Below, piece by piece: positions 1 through 6,741 of a stretch of DNA of 9,424 nucleotides. Source of the DNA: Oscillospiraceae bacterium. Its GTDB lineage: Bacteria > Bacillota > Clostridia > Oscillospirales > Ruminococcaceae. Both the position numbers and the translations under genes were made by a program. The DNA lies in assembly GCA_029098085.1 (NCBI GenBank), contig JAQXNQ010000359.1, positions 1-9,424 of the forward strand. Reading direction: 5' to 3'. A model generated the notes under the pieces. The model worked only from the letters and a program-made list of their open reading frames with translations. It was not told the origin of the DNA and ran no database searches. Position 1 is the first letter of the stretch; each line of letters starts with the position of its first letter.

Positions 1-366
1 ACCATTACGCTGGAGTCCTCCTGGGCCCTGAACACCCTGGATGTCATCGAAGCGGCCACCACCCTCTGCGGTGACAAGGCCGGCGCCGATATGCGCACCA
101 TGAGCGGCGAGCCCGGCGGCGTCCGCATCAACGGCGTCAAGCACGGCAAGCAGTATGTGGAGATCCCCGACCTGTCCGCCGGCGGCGTGGACTTCTACGA
201 GGGCAGCTCCGCACAGCCCGGCGATCTGGAGCAGAAGATCTTCTACAGCGCCATTCAGAATGGCACGCCCCTCTGCGTGCTGCCCGAGCAGGCGCTGGTG
301 GTCACCCAGATTCTGGAGGCTATCTACGAGTCCTCCAAGACCGGCAAGCCCGTTTACTTTGACTGA
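1..366 (+). CDS. Gfo/Idh/MocA-family oxidoreductase, C-terminal part (5' end outside window)
   Basis: The reading frame is open from base 1 and ends at TGA 364-366, giving the last 121 residues. Family members are usually 330-400 residues, so about two thirds, including the N-terminal Rossmann NAD(P)-binding domain, lies upstream of the window. What is visible fits the C-terminal alpha/beta substrate domain: an early ESSW strand, a mid-region GG-x-x-x-NG segment, and the closing pattern in which a helix with LPEQALVVTQILEAIYESS is followed by a short TGKPVYF strand. Such enzymes oxidise or reduce sugars, inositols or sugar acids with NAD(P). The sugar isomerase/epimerase gene begins 31 nt downstream on the same strand, so both are probably cotranscribed and handle the same sugar or polyol. 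The substrate cannot be read from this fragment. Family assignment is fairly secure; specificity is unknown. Confidence 0.8.
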   Translation, partial: TITLESSWALNTLDVIEAATTLCGDKAGADMRTMSGEPGGVRINGVKHGKQYVEIPDLSAGGVDFYEGSSAQPGDLEQKIFYSAIQNGTPLCVLPEQALVVTQILEAIYESSKTGKPVYFD

Positions 367-397
367 TTTTCCAAAACCATAAACGAAAGGAAGATTC

Positions 398-1375
398 ATG
401 ATGAAATTAGGCGTTATGGCCGTACTGTTCGGCAGCTGGAACCTGAAGCAGGTCTGCGATTACCTGGTGGCGCAGGGCTGCCAGACCATCGAGATCGGCG
501 CCGGCGGCTATCCCGGCAAGACCCTCTGCGACCCCGCTGTGCTGTTGGCGGATCCCCAGAAGCTGCAGGAGTTCAAGGACACCATCGCTGCCTCCGGTCT
601 GGAGATCAGCGCCCTCAGCTGTCACGGCAACTACATCCACCCCGACAAGGCCATTGCCAAGCAGTTTGACGATGACATGACCAATACCATCAAGCTGGCC
701 AAAGAGCTGGGCGTGGACACCATCAACTGCTTCTCCGGCTGCCCCGGCGACTGCGAGGACTCCAAGAACCCCAACTGGGTCACCTGTGCCTGGCCCAATG
801 ACTACCAGGACATTCTGGAGTGGCAGTGGAACGAGAAGCTGATCCCCTACTGGAAACAGAAGGTGGCCTTTGCCAGAGAGTACGGCGTCACCAAGTTCGC
901 CTTTGAGATGCACCCCGGCTTCTGCGTCTACAACCCCGCCACCCTGCTGCGGCTCCGCGCCGCTGTCGGCCCCGAAATCGGCGCCAACTTCGACCCCAGC
1001 CATCTGATCTGGCAGGGCATCGATCCCGCCGCCGCCATCCGGGAGCTGGGCAAAGAGCATGCCATCTTCCACTTCCACGCCAAGGACACCAAGGTGGATC
1101 CCTACAACACCGCTGTCAACGGCGTGCTGGACACCAAGTCCTTCACCGACGAGATGAACCGCAGCTGGCTGTTCCGCTCGGTGGGCTACGGCAACGACTA
1201 CAGCTACTGGAAGAACATGATCTCCGCTCTGCAGCTGGCGGGCTACGACGGCGCCATCAGCATCGAGCATGAGGACAGCCTGATGACCCCCACCGAGGGT
1301 CTGGAAAAGGCCATTGCCTTCCTGAAGCAGGTCATCATCTTCCAGCCCAAAATGACCGAGACCTGGTGGACCTGA
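398..1375 (+). CDS. Sugar phosphate isomerase/epimerase (xylose isomerase-like TIM barrel)
   Basis: A 325-residue protein, the usual length for the AP endonuclease 2/xylose isomerase-like TIM-barrel family. Probable divalent-metal ligands by analogy with tagatose 3-epimerase-type enzymes are E170 (in FEMHPG), D199 (NFDPSH), H225 or H227 (FHFHAKD) and E290 (SIEHED). H202 lies nearby. These enzymes isomerise or epimerise sugars and polyols in the cytoplasm through an enediol or hydride mechanism. The start has two adjacent ATGs (398 and 401). AGGA at 388-391 is 6 nt from the first and 9 nt from the second, so either could be used. It follows the oxidoreductase by 31 nt and is followed by a terminator at 1404-1437, so it ends that transcription unit. 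The pairing with a Gfo/Idh/MocA enzyme is typical of inositol, sugar-acid or glycoside catabolism. The exact substrate cannot be inferred. Confidence 0.88.
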   Translation: MMKLGVMAVLFGSWNLKQVCDYLVAQGCQTIEIGAGGYPGKTLCDPAVLLADPQKLQEFKDTIAASGLEISALSCHGNYIHPDKAIAKQFDDDMTNTIKLAKELGVDTINCFSGCPGDCEDSKNPNWVTCAWPNDYQDILEWQWNEKLIPYWKQKVAFAREYGVTKFAFEMHPGFCVYNPATLLRLRAAVGPEIGANFDPSHLIWQGIDPAAAIRELGKEHAIFHFHAKDTKVDPYNTAVNGVLDTKSFTDEMNRSWLFRSVGYGNDYSYWKNMISALQLAGYDGAISIEHEDSLMTPTEGLEKAIAFLKQVIIFQPKMTETWWT

Positions 1376-1403
1376 TTCCCCGCTTCGGTTCATAAAGCAG
1401 ATG

Positions 1404-1437
1404 ACCGCCGGATGGGTGCTTCCCGTCCGGCGGTTTT
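1404..1437 (+). terminator. Rho-independent terminator after the isomerase gene
   Basis: A 13-bp stem (1404-1416 with 1422-1434, one G-T wobble) closes a 5-nt TGCTT loop and runs into TTTT at 1434-1437. It lies 29 nt after the isomerase stop and upstream of the promoter for the next gene, so it separates the two units. Confidence 0.9.
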
Positions 1438-1460
1438 CAAATACCGGTAAACAAAATGAA

Positions 1461-1487
1461 AGAAGCGGTCGACGAACGGCCGCTTCT
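1461..1487. promoter_or_regulatory. Inverted repeat across the -35/-10 spacer, candidate operator
   Basis: Eleven bases at 1461-1471 are complementary to 1477-1487 with one G-T position, separated by the 5-nt ACGAA. The dyad overlaps the -35 box and fills most of the spacer, ending two bases before the TG of the extended -10. It lies upstream of the predicted transcription start, so it would act as DNA, for example as a repressor site, rather than as a leader hairpin. No T-tract follows, so it is not a terminator. The regulator is unknown. Confidence 0.5.
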
Positions 1488-1497
1488 GTGCTATAAT
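1469..1497 (+). promoter_or_regulatory. Sigma-A-type promoter for the TetM-like GTPase gene
   Basis: A perfect TATAAT at 1492-1497 carries an extended -10 (TG at 1489-1490, then C). Seventeen nt upstream is TCGACG at 1469-1474, matching TTGACA at four of six positions. The predicted transcription start is near 1504, which leaves a short leader of about 24 nt before ATG 1528. That is too short for the long attenuator leader known from tet(M). Confidence 0.82.
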
Positions 1498-1514
1498 AAG
1501 CTCAGTCTATTCGC

Positions 1515-1520
1515 GGGAGG
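1515..1520 (+). promoter_or_regulatory. Ribosome binding site fixing the GTPase start at 1528
   Basis: GGGAGG lies 7 nt before ATG 1528. An earlier in-frame ATG at 1456 lies upstream of the promoter and would add 24 residues with no match to the family N-terminus, so it is rejected as a start. Confidence 0.85.
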
Positions 1521-1527
1521 GCTTCTT

Positions 1528-3480
1528 ATGGAGCAGAATCAAAAACGTTCCCTTTGCATGGGGATTCTCGCCCATGTCGACGCAGGCAAAACCACCGTCA
1601 CCGAGCAGCTGCTCTATCTGGCCGGAGCCATCCGGGCGGCGGGACGGGTGGACAGCGGCACCGCCCAGACCGACTGGCTGGAGGTGGAGCGGCGGCGGGG
1701 CATCTCGGTGCGGGCCTCGGAAACGGCCCTGCACTGGGGCGGTCTGCAGCTGAACCTCATCGACACCCCCGGCCATGTGGACTTCGCCGGTGAGGTGGAG
1801 CGCTGTCTGGATGTGCTGGACGGGGCGGTGCTGGTGCTGTCGGCAGTGGAGGGTGTACAGGCTCAGACCCGGCTGCTCTGGAAGGCGCTGCGGGCCATGG
1901 AGATTCCCACCCTGCTGCTGATCAACAAGATCGACCGGGCGGGCGCCGACCCGGAGCGGGTGCTGGCCCAGATCCGGAAGGAGCTCTCCCCCGCCGCCCT
2001 GCCGCTGCAGCGGGCGGTGCATGCCGGAGAGGACGCGGCCTCGGTTTGCCCGGCAGAGGAGCTGGCAGACGAGATTCTGGCCGCTGCGGCGGAATTTGAC
2101 GAGGAAGCAGAGGAGGCTTTTCTGGAGGAGCGCGCCCCTGCCCCCGGTCAGCCGGAGCAGTGGCTCCGCCGGGGCACCGGGGAGGGAAAGCTCTTCCCGG
2201 TGCTGCTGGGCTCCGCCAAAAACGGCGTCGGCATGAAAGAGCTGCTGGAGGCCGTCGCCCGGCTGCTTCCGCCCTCCCGGGGCAGCAGTGAAGGGCCTCT
2301 CTCCGGACTGGTCTACCGCATCAGCCACGATCCGGTCATGGGCAAGGGCGCTCACCTGCGGCTGTTCTCCGGCCGTCTGCAGAACCGGGACGCCGTTTCC
2401 CTGTCCGGCCGGGGCAGTCAGAAGATCAGCCAGATCCGGCAGATTCTCGGGGCGAAATCGGCGGATCTGGGCACTCTGTCCGCCGGAGAAATCGGCGTGG
2501 TCTACGGTCTGACCGATGCAGCCGTGGGAGACGTGGTGGGCGAAAAGCCGCCCCGGCACCATGAGCAGCTGGCCGTTCCGCTGCTGACGGTGCAGGTCTT
2601 CGCCGAAAAGGAGGAGCTGCAGCCCCGGCTGGCCGAGGCCCTGCGGGAGTTGACCGACGAGGATCCCCTGCTGGATCTGGAGTGGATCCGGGAGAAGCGG
2701 GAGCTGCATCTGAAGGTCACCGGCGTCATTCAGCTGGAGGTGCTGGCCGAGCTGATCCGGGACCGGTATCAGCTGGAGGTGACCTTCTCGTCCCCCAGCG
2801 TCATCTACCGGGAGACCCCCTCCGGACGGGGCGTGGGCCGGGCGGTCTATCTGGCGCCCAAGCCCTGCTGGGCCATCGTCGAGCTGGAGGTGGAGCCGCT
2901 TCCCCGGGGCAGCGGTGTCCGGTTCCGGTCGGCCATCGGCGAGAGCACCCTGCCCGTCCGGTATCAGAACCATGTGGCCCAGGCGCTGCCCGACGCCCTG
3001 AAGCAGGGATTGCTGGGCTGGGAGGTGACCGACGCTCTTTTCACCCTCACAAACGGTCAGAGCCATCAGTTCCACACCCACCCCCTGGACTTTTTCGTGG
3101 CCACTCCCATGGCGGTCATGGACGCGTTGGAGCAGGCGGGCACCACCCTGCTGGAGCCCATGGTGCGGGTCACCCTGTCGGCGCCGGAGGGACTGCTGGG
3201 CCGGGTGGTGGGCGATATTCTGGCCATGCGGGGCAGCTTCGACACCCCTGAAATCGGAGAAGGCGTTTTCACGCTGGAAGCGCTGCTGCCGGCTGCCACC
3301 TCGCTGGACTATCCGGTGGAGTTCCGCTCCCTGACCGGCGGCAAGGGCACCTACCTGTCCGAGTTTGCCGGGTACCAGCCCTGCCCGGTTGAGCTGGGCG
3401 CCGTCCAGGAGCGCCGGGGCATAGATCCCCGGGACCGGGAGCGTTGGATTCTGCATAAACGGGGCGCGATGCAGCTCTGA
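1528..3480 (+). CDS. TetM/EF-G-like translation GTPase (ribosomal protection family homologue)
   Basis: A 650-residue protein, close to the 639 residues of Tet(M), and complete. G motifs: AHVDAGKT (15-22), G2 with RRRGIS (Ser60 where RGIT is usual), DTPGH (79-83), NKID (133-136) and GSAK (228-231). Domain II is at roughly 260-335, domain III at 352-430, domain IV at 430-540 and domain V at 541-625, followed by a C-terminal tail containing WILHKRGA. It should bind the ribosome and hydrolyse GTP. Tet(M)/Tet(O)-type proteins eject tetracycline by inserting a domain IV loop with Ser-Pro-Val (508-510 in Tet(M)). Aligned on the following PxDF, the same place here reads Gln-Phe-His (514-516), so resistance should not be assumed. 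It is alone in its transcription unit, between a promoter and a terminator, with nothing mobile nearby and GC-rich codon use like its neighbours, which suggests a native chromosomal gene. Family membership is certain; the physiological role is open. Confidence 0.88.
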   Translation: MEQNQKRSLCMGILAHVDAGKTTVTEQLLYLAGAIRAAGRVDSGTAQTDWLEVERRRGISVRASETALHWGGLQLNLIDTPGHVDFAGEVERCLDVLDGAVLVLSAVEGVQAQTRLLWKALRAMEIPTLLLINKIDRAGADPERVLAQIRKELSPAALPLQRAVHAGEDAASVCPAEELADEILAAAAEFDEEAEEAFLEERAPAPGQPEQWLRRGTGEGKLFPVLLGSAKNGVGMKELLEAVARLLPPSRGSSEGPLSGLVYRISHDPVMGKGAHLRLFSGRLQNRDAVSLSGRGSQKISQIRQILGAKSADLGTLSAGEIGVVYGLTDAAVGDVVGEKPPRHHEQLAVPLLTVQVFAEKEELQPRLAEALRELTDEDPLLDLEWIREKRELHLKVTGVIQLEVLAELIRDRYQLEVTFSSPSVIYRETPSGRGVGRAVYLAPKPCWAIVELEVEPLPRGSGVRFRSAIGESTLPVRYQNHVAQALPDALKQGLLGWEVTDALFTLTNGQSHQFHTHPLDFFVATPMAVMDALEQAGTTLLEPMVRVTLSAPEGLLGRVVGDILAMRGSFDTPEIGEGVFTLEALLPAATSLDYPVEFRSLTGGKGTYLSEFAGYQPCPVELGAVQERRGIDPRDRERWILHKRGAMQL

Positions 3481-3512
3481 GCGTCCTGTAAAGAGCTGTC
3501 CGATTCACAGAT

Positions 3513-3550
3513 AAACCCCGCCGCCAGAAAGAATCTGACGGCGGGGTTTT
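3513..3550. terminator. Bidirectional Rho-independent terminator between convergent genes
   Basis: CCCCGCCG at 3516-3523 pairs with 3539-3546. After one C-A mismatch the stem continues (3525-3528 with 3534-3537) to an AAGAA loop. TTTT follows on the + strand (3547-3550), and AAA at 3513-3515 supplies a T-run for the - strand. It lies 33 nt after the GTPase stop and 17 nt after the VOC gene stop, so it can end both transcripts. Confidence 0.9.
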
Positions 3551-3567
3551 GCGTATATGGACTGCAA

Positions 3568-3969
3568 TCAACCCTTCAGAGCCTTGCTCTGGGGCGAAGT
3601 TTCACTGAGATACATGAACTCGATCCGGTTGCCATCGGGGTCATGGCTCCAGCACTGCCAGTTGGTGTCCTTGCCCTGCATGGGCGGTGTGTCCAGCGGT
3701 GCGCCCATCTGCACCAGCCGGTCAGCAATCTCGTGGATGTCATCCACCTCCAGACAGAGATGGGCATAGGAGCAGCCAGCGGCCGGGCTGGGGTTGCCGT
3801 AGAACAGCTCCACAAACTGACCTCCGATCTGCAGATACTCAATCCAGGGGTTTCCGTCCTTGTCCGGAATGGAAAAAGCATGTGTAAAGCCAAGAACTTT
3901 ACAGTAATACTCCAGCGATTTCTCCATGTCCGCCACATTGTAAGCGGTGTGTCCGATGCCTTTGATCAT
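3568..3969 (-). CDS. VOC-superfamily (glyoxalase/bleomycin-resistance fold) protein
   Basis: A 133-residue protein with two beta-alpha-beta-beta-beta VOC modules. Module one starts at IGHTAYNV and module two at SYAHLCLEV. The four positions that bind metal in glyoxalase I-type enzymes are present: H7, E54, H70 and E117. The closing DPDGNRIEFM motif is typical. Its ATG at 3969 is preceded by AAAGGAG (3979-3985) at 9 nt; longer in-frame extensions run into glpK and lack a site. It starts 19 nt after the glpK stop, so it is very likely the last gene of that operon, and a terminator follows 17 nt downstream. A role in methylglyoxal (lactoylglutathione lyase-like) detoxification would fit a glycerol-phosphate context, but VOC proteins are diverse (dioxygenases, epimerases, antibiotic binders). 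The substrate is not determined. Confidence 0.85.
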   Translation of the reverse strand: MIKGIGHTAYNVADMEKSLEYYCKVLGFTHAFSIPDKDGNPWIEYLQIGGQFVELFYGNPSPAAGCSYAHLCLEVDDIHEIADRLVQMGAPLDTPPMQGKDTNWQCWSHDPDGNRIEFMYLSETSPQSKALKG

Positions 3970-3988
3970 AATGACGCGCTCCTTTCTT

Positions 3989-5473
3989 TCACTCGGCCCA
4001 GCTGAGAGACCGGCCGACAGCTTTTCTCCAGCCGGCCAGCAGCTTTTCCCGGTGCTCCGGATCCATGTCCGGCTCATAAATACAGTCGATCTTGCTGGTC
4101 TGCTGCAGCTCCTCCTCCGTCCAGAAGCCCACGGCCAGACCGGCCAGATAGGCGGCTCCCAGAGCGGTGGTCTCCCAGATCACCGGGCGGCAGACCGGCC
4201 GGTCGATGATGTCCGCCTGGAACTGCATCAGAAAGCTGTTGGCGGAGGCGCCGCCGTCCACCTTCAGGGAGGTGATCTGAATGCCGGTGTCCGCCACAAT
4301 GGCGTCCAGCAGATCCTTGGACTGGTAGGCGATGGACTCCAGCGCCGCCCGGATGATATGGGAGCGGCGGGTACCCCGGGTGATGCCCACGATGGTGCCC
4401 CGGGCGAACATGTCCCAATGAGGCGCGCCCAGGCCGGTAAAGGCGGGTACCATGTAGACGCCGCCGGTGTCCTTGACCTTGCGGGCGTAGTACTCCGAAT
4501 CGGAGGAGTCGGAAATGAACCGCATCTCATCCCGCAGCCACTGCACCACCGAGCCGCCGGTGAAGACGCTGCCCTCAATGGCGTAGCTCACCTGCTCCCC
4601 TGCCGTGGCGGCCAGGGTGGTCAGCATGCCGTTTTTGCTGAAGCAGGGCGTGTCACCGGTGTGCATCAGCAAAAAGCAGCCGGTGCCGTAGGTGTTCTTG
4701 GCATCGCCCTTATGGAAGCAGCGCTGACCGAACAGAGCCGACTGCTGGTCGCCCGCCACGCCGGCCACCGGAACCGGAACGCCGTTGATCAGCACATCGC
4801 CGTAGACGCAGGACGAAGGCAGAACCGGCGGCAGCAGCTCCCGGGGGATGTCCAGCAGATCCAGAATCTTCTGATCCCATTGGAGGGTGCGGATGTTGAA
4901 CATCATGGTGCGGGAGGCGTTGGTGCGGTCGGTGGCGTAGATCTTGCCGCCGGACAGCTTCCACATGAGCCAGGTGTCCACCGTGCCGAACATCAGCTCG
5001 CCCCGTCTCGCCCGCTCCCGGGAGCCCTCCACATGATCCAGAATCCACTTGATCTTGGTGGCGGAGAAATAGGCGTCGATAAGCAGACCGGTGGCCTGCT
5101 GGATGTACTCGCCCCAGCCGTCCGCCTTCAGCTGCTCGCAGATGTCCGCCGTCCGGCGGCACTGCCAGACGATGGCGTTGTAGATGGGCTTGCCGGTAGC
5201 CTTCTCCCAGATGATGGTGGTCTCCCGCTGGTTGGTGATGCCGATGGCGGCCACCTCCTCGGGAGAGATGCCGGTCAGCAGCAGACCGTCGATGAGGACT
5301 CCGTACTGGGACGCGTAGATCTCCAGCGGATCATGCTCCACCCAGCCCTCTTTGGGATAGCGCTGGGTGTATTCCCGCTGGGAGATGTTGATGATATGCT
5401 GCTCCCGGTCGAAAATCACGGCGCGGGAACTGGTCGTGCCCTGATCCAGGGCGATGACATACTTTTTTTCCAT
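3989..5473 (-). CDS. glpK: Glycerol kinase
   Basis: A 494-residue FGGY-family kinase of the usual glycerol kinase length. It makes sn-glycerol-3-phosphate from glycerol and ATP in the cytoplasm. Signature stretches are DQGTTSSR (10-17, phosphate loop), GITNQRET (78-85), WQCRR (103-107, glycerol site), the AGDQQSALFGQ segment (240-250) followed by KNTYGTG, GAPHWDMFARG (349-359) and VDGGAS (405-410). ATG 5473 has GGGAGGT (5478-5484) just upstream. It lies 23 nt after the TPM gene stop and 19 nt before the VOC gene, so it is cotranscribed with both; no glpF, glpD or glpO is nearby. The HFxG-type segment carrying the HPr-phosphorylated histidine of Bacillus/Enterococcus GlpK is absent: the region around 226-236 reads DVLINGVPVPV. 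The longer glycine-rich fructose-1,6-bisphosphate loop of the E. coli enzyme is also missing, so activity control may differ. Confidence 0.96.
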   Translation of the reverse strand: MEKKYVIALDQGTTSSRAVIFDREQHIINISQREYTQRYPKEGWVEHDPLEIYASQYGVLIDGLLLTGISPEEVAAIGITNQRETTIIWEKATGKPIYNAIVWQCRRTADICEQLKADGWGEYIQQATGLLIDAYFSATKIKWILDHVEGSRERARRGELMFGTVDTWLMWKLSGGKIYATDRTNASRTMMFNIRTLQWDQKILDLLDIPRELLPPVLPSSCVYGDVLINGVPVPVAGVAGDQQSALFGQRCFHKGDAKNTYGTGCFLLMHTGDTPCFSKNGMLTTLAATAGEQVSYAIEGSVFTGGSVVQWLRDEMRFISDSSDSEYYARKVKDTGGVYMVPAFTGLGAPHWDMFARGTIVGITRGTRRSHIIRAALESIAYQSKDLLDAIVADTGIQITSLKVDGGASANSFLMQFQADIIDRPVCRPVIWETTALGAAYLAGLAVGFWTEEELQQTSKIDCIYEPDMDPEHREKLLAGWRKAVGRSLSWAE

Positions 5474-5496
5474 AATGACCTCCCGAAAGATGATGC

Positions 5497-6741
5497 TCAG
5501 AAGCTGCTTCCCGCGCCGCCATGACTGGTGCCGCTGCTGCCGGTATGGGTGGAGGAGCCTCCGCCGCCTCCACCGCCGCTGCTGGTTTCAATGCGGGTGC
5601 GGGTTACCGACGAGTTGATGAACTGATCCTCTTTCACCAGCATCCGGATGCTGCTCCGGTCCAGATAGTCATCCGCGCTGAAGGCCCGGCGGGCGGTTTT
5701 GCCCCTGCTGCTCATGCAGGCCACCGTGATCAGGCCGGCAGCGGCTGCGACCAGCAGGTACAGCGGAATCCGGCGGGCCGAACGGCGGGCTCTGCCGCCG
5801 ATGGTGGACAGCTCCTGCTCCCGCTGGGCGGTGAATTCAATCGATGACAGGGCCGAGCTGCAGCCGGCGAAATAATCCCCGTTCACCAGGAAGGAGGCTG
5901 CGTTGTCGGTGATGCTCTGGGCGCGGGCATCCGGAAACATGGAAATGGCGGAGCCGGTGGTGGAAAGCCAGACCTTCCGGTGCTGCATGTCCACCAGCAG
6001 CAGCAGACCGTCGTGGTTTTCGCCGTATCCAAAGCCGTTGTAGTCATAGAAATCGTCGGCGTACTCCATGGAGGACTTGCCCTCAGCGTCCAGGATGGTG
6101 ACCACGGCCAGATCCAGCTGGTACTGCTCCAGCAGCTGTCGGGCGGCGGCGGCCAGCGTCTCCTCCTCGCTGTCGGTAAGCAGGCTGGCGTAATCGTAAA
6201 CCTTCTGGTTCAGATCCAGCTGCAGGTCGCCGTTGGACAGCAGGGCGTCCGCCTTCTGGGGCTGCTGCAGCAGCTCCAGCGCCGCCTGGCAGCTGACGTC
6301 CGCCTGGTACAGAAAATCGTTGAGCACCTCGGTGTACTCTCCCCGCTCCACCTGATCGGCGGAGGCGGTCAGAAAGCTGTCGATCCAGATCTCGTTGAAC
6401 ACCTCGACGGCGGCCCCGTGGGCCCGGATGGTCATCTCATCCCGGACGGGATCGATCAGCAGCATGACGCCGGTCTGATCCTCTCCCACACCGCAGCCGT
6501 TTTCGGTGTAAAAGGTGTCAGCGGCCACATTCAGGCTGCCGCTGACTTCCTGCACCACGATGACCAGATCCAGACCGTAGGCCGAGGCAAAGCTGCTGCT
6601 GGCCGAGCGCAGATCCCGCCGGAGCTCAAGAGGCAGCATGCCTTTGGAATCGACCACTGTGCCGCCCACGGCCGCCGCCTGCAGGGGCAGCAGCAGGACA
6701 AACATCAACAGAGCCGTCAGTATTGCGGCAATTCGCTTCAA
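5497..6741 (-). CDS. Tandem TPM-domain membrane protein with Gly/Ser-rich tail
   Basis: 414 residues from a TTG start. The N-terminus has two basic residues and a hydrophobic stretch (about 4-20) ending in QAAA, a signal peptide with possible cleavage near 24. Two TPM (TLP18.3/Psb32/MOLO-1) domains follow, about 28-160 and 176-310. They share a repeated pattern: ADTFYTENGCGVGEDQTG (74-91) and ADDFYDYNGFGYGENHDG (228-245), each followed by a hydrophobic strand ending in D. A basic patch (317-324) precedes a transmembrane helix (about 326-343), and the C-terminus is a Gly/Ser/Thr/His tail (387-414), common in bacterial TPM proteins. The TTG at 6741 overlaps the upstream stop by 4 nt (TTGA) and has GGGAGGG 8 nt upstream; an earlier in-frame ATG at 6801 lies inside the upstream gene and would bury the signal peptide. 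Some TPM proteins have phosphatase activity or act in membrane-protein maintenance. The role here is unknown but probably tied to the coupled zinc-ribbon protein. Confidence 0.87.
   Translation of the reverse strand: MKRIAAILTALLMFVLLLPLQAAAVGGTVVDSKGMLPLELRRDLRSASSSFASAYGLDLVIVVQEVSGSLNVAADTFYTENGCGVGEDQTGVMLLIDPVRDEMTIRAHGAAVEVFNEIWIDSFLTASADQVERGEYTEVLNDFLYQADVSCQAALELLQQPQKADALLSNGDLQLDLNQKVYDYASLLTDSEEETLAAAARQLLEQYQLDLAVVTILDAEGKSSMEYADDFYDYNGFGYGENHDGLLLLVDMQHRKVWLSTTGSAISMFPDARAQSITDNAASFLVNGDYFAGCSSALSSIEFTAQREQELSTIGGRARRSARRIPLYLLVAAAAGLITVACMSSRGKTARRAFSADDYLDRSSIRMLVKEDQFINSSVTRTRIETSSGGGGGGGSSTHTGSSGTSHGGAGSSF

Noticed and set aside
1456..1527. N-terminal extension of the GTPase from ATG 1456
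   Set aside because: It would lie upstream of the -35/-10 boxes, and the extra residues do not fit the family. ATG 1528 has a good ribosome site.
1528..3480. Calling the GTPase a tetracycline resistance gene (tet)
   Set aside because: The overall fold matches, but the loop needed for drug ejection differs and there are no mobile-element signs, so a tet symbol is not justified.
3970..4077. N-terminal extension of the VOC protein into glpK
   Set aside because: The extra 36 residues are glpK sequence in another frame. ATG 3969 has AAAGGAG upstream and gives the standard VOC start.
3947..5524. Long + strand open frame opposite glpK (and similar long antisense frames at 407-1393 and 1507-3456)
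   Set aside because: They are shadows of strongly recognisable genes on the other strand, caused by GC-rich third positions. Their proteins are low-complexity (Gly/Gln/His/Leu-rich), match no family I know, and lack convincing ribosome sites.
5548..5574. 8-bp inverted repeat GGTGGAGG/CCTCCACC near the end of the TPM gene, a possible hairpin before glpK
   Set aside because: It is explained by runs of Gly and Thr/His codons in the Gly/Ser-rich tail, and no T-tract follows, so it is not a terminator.
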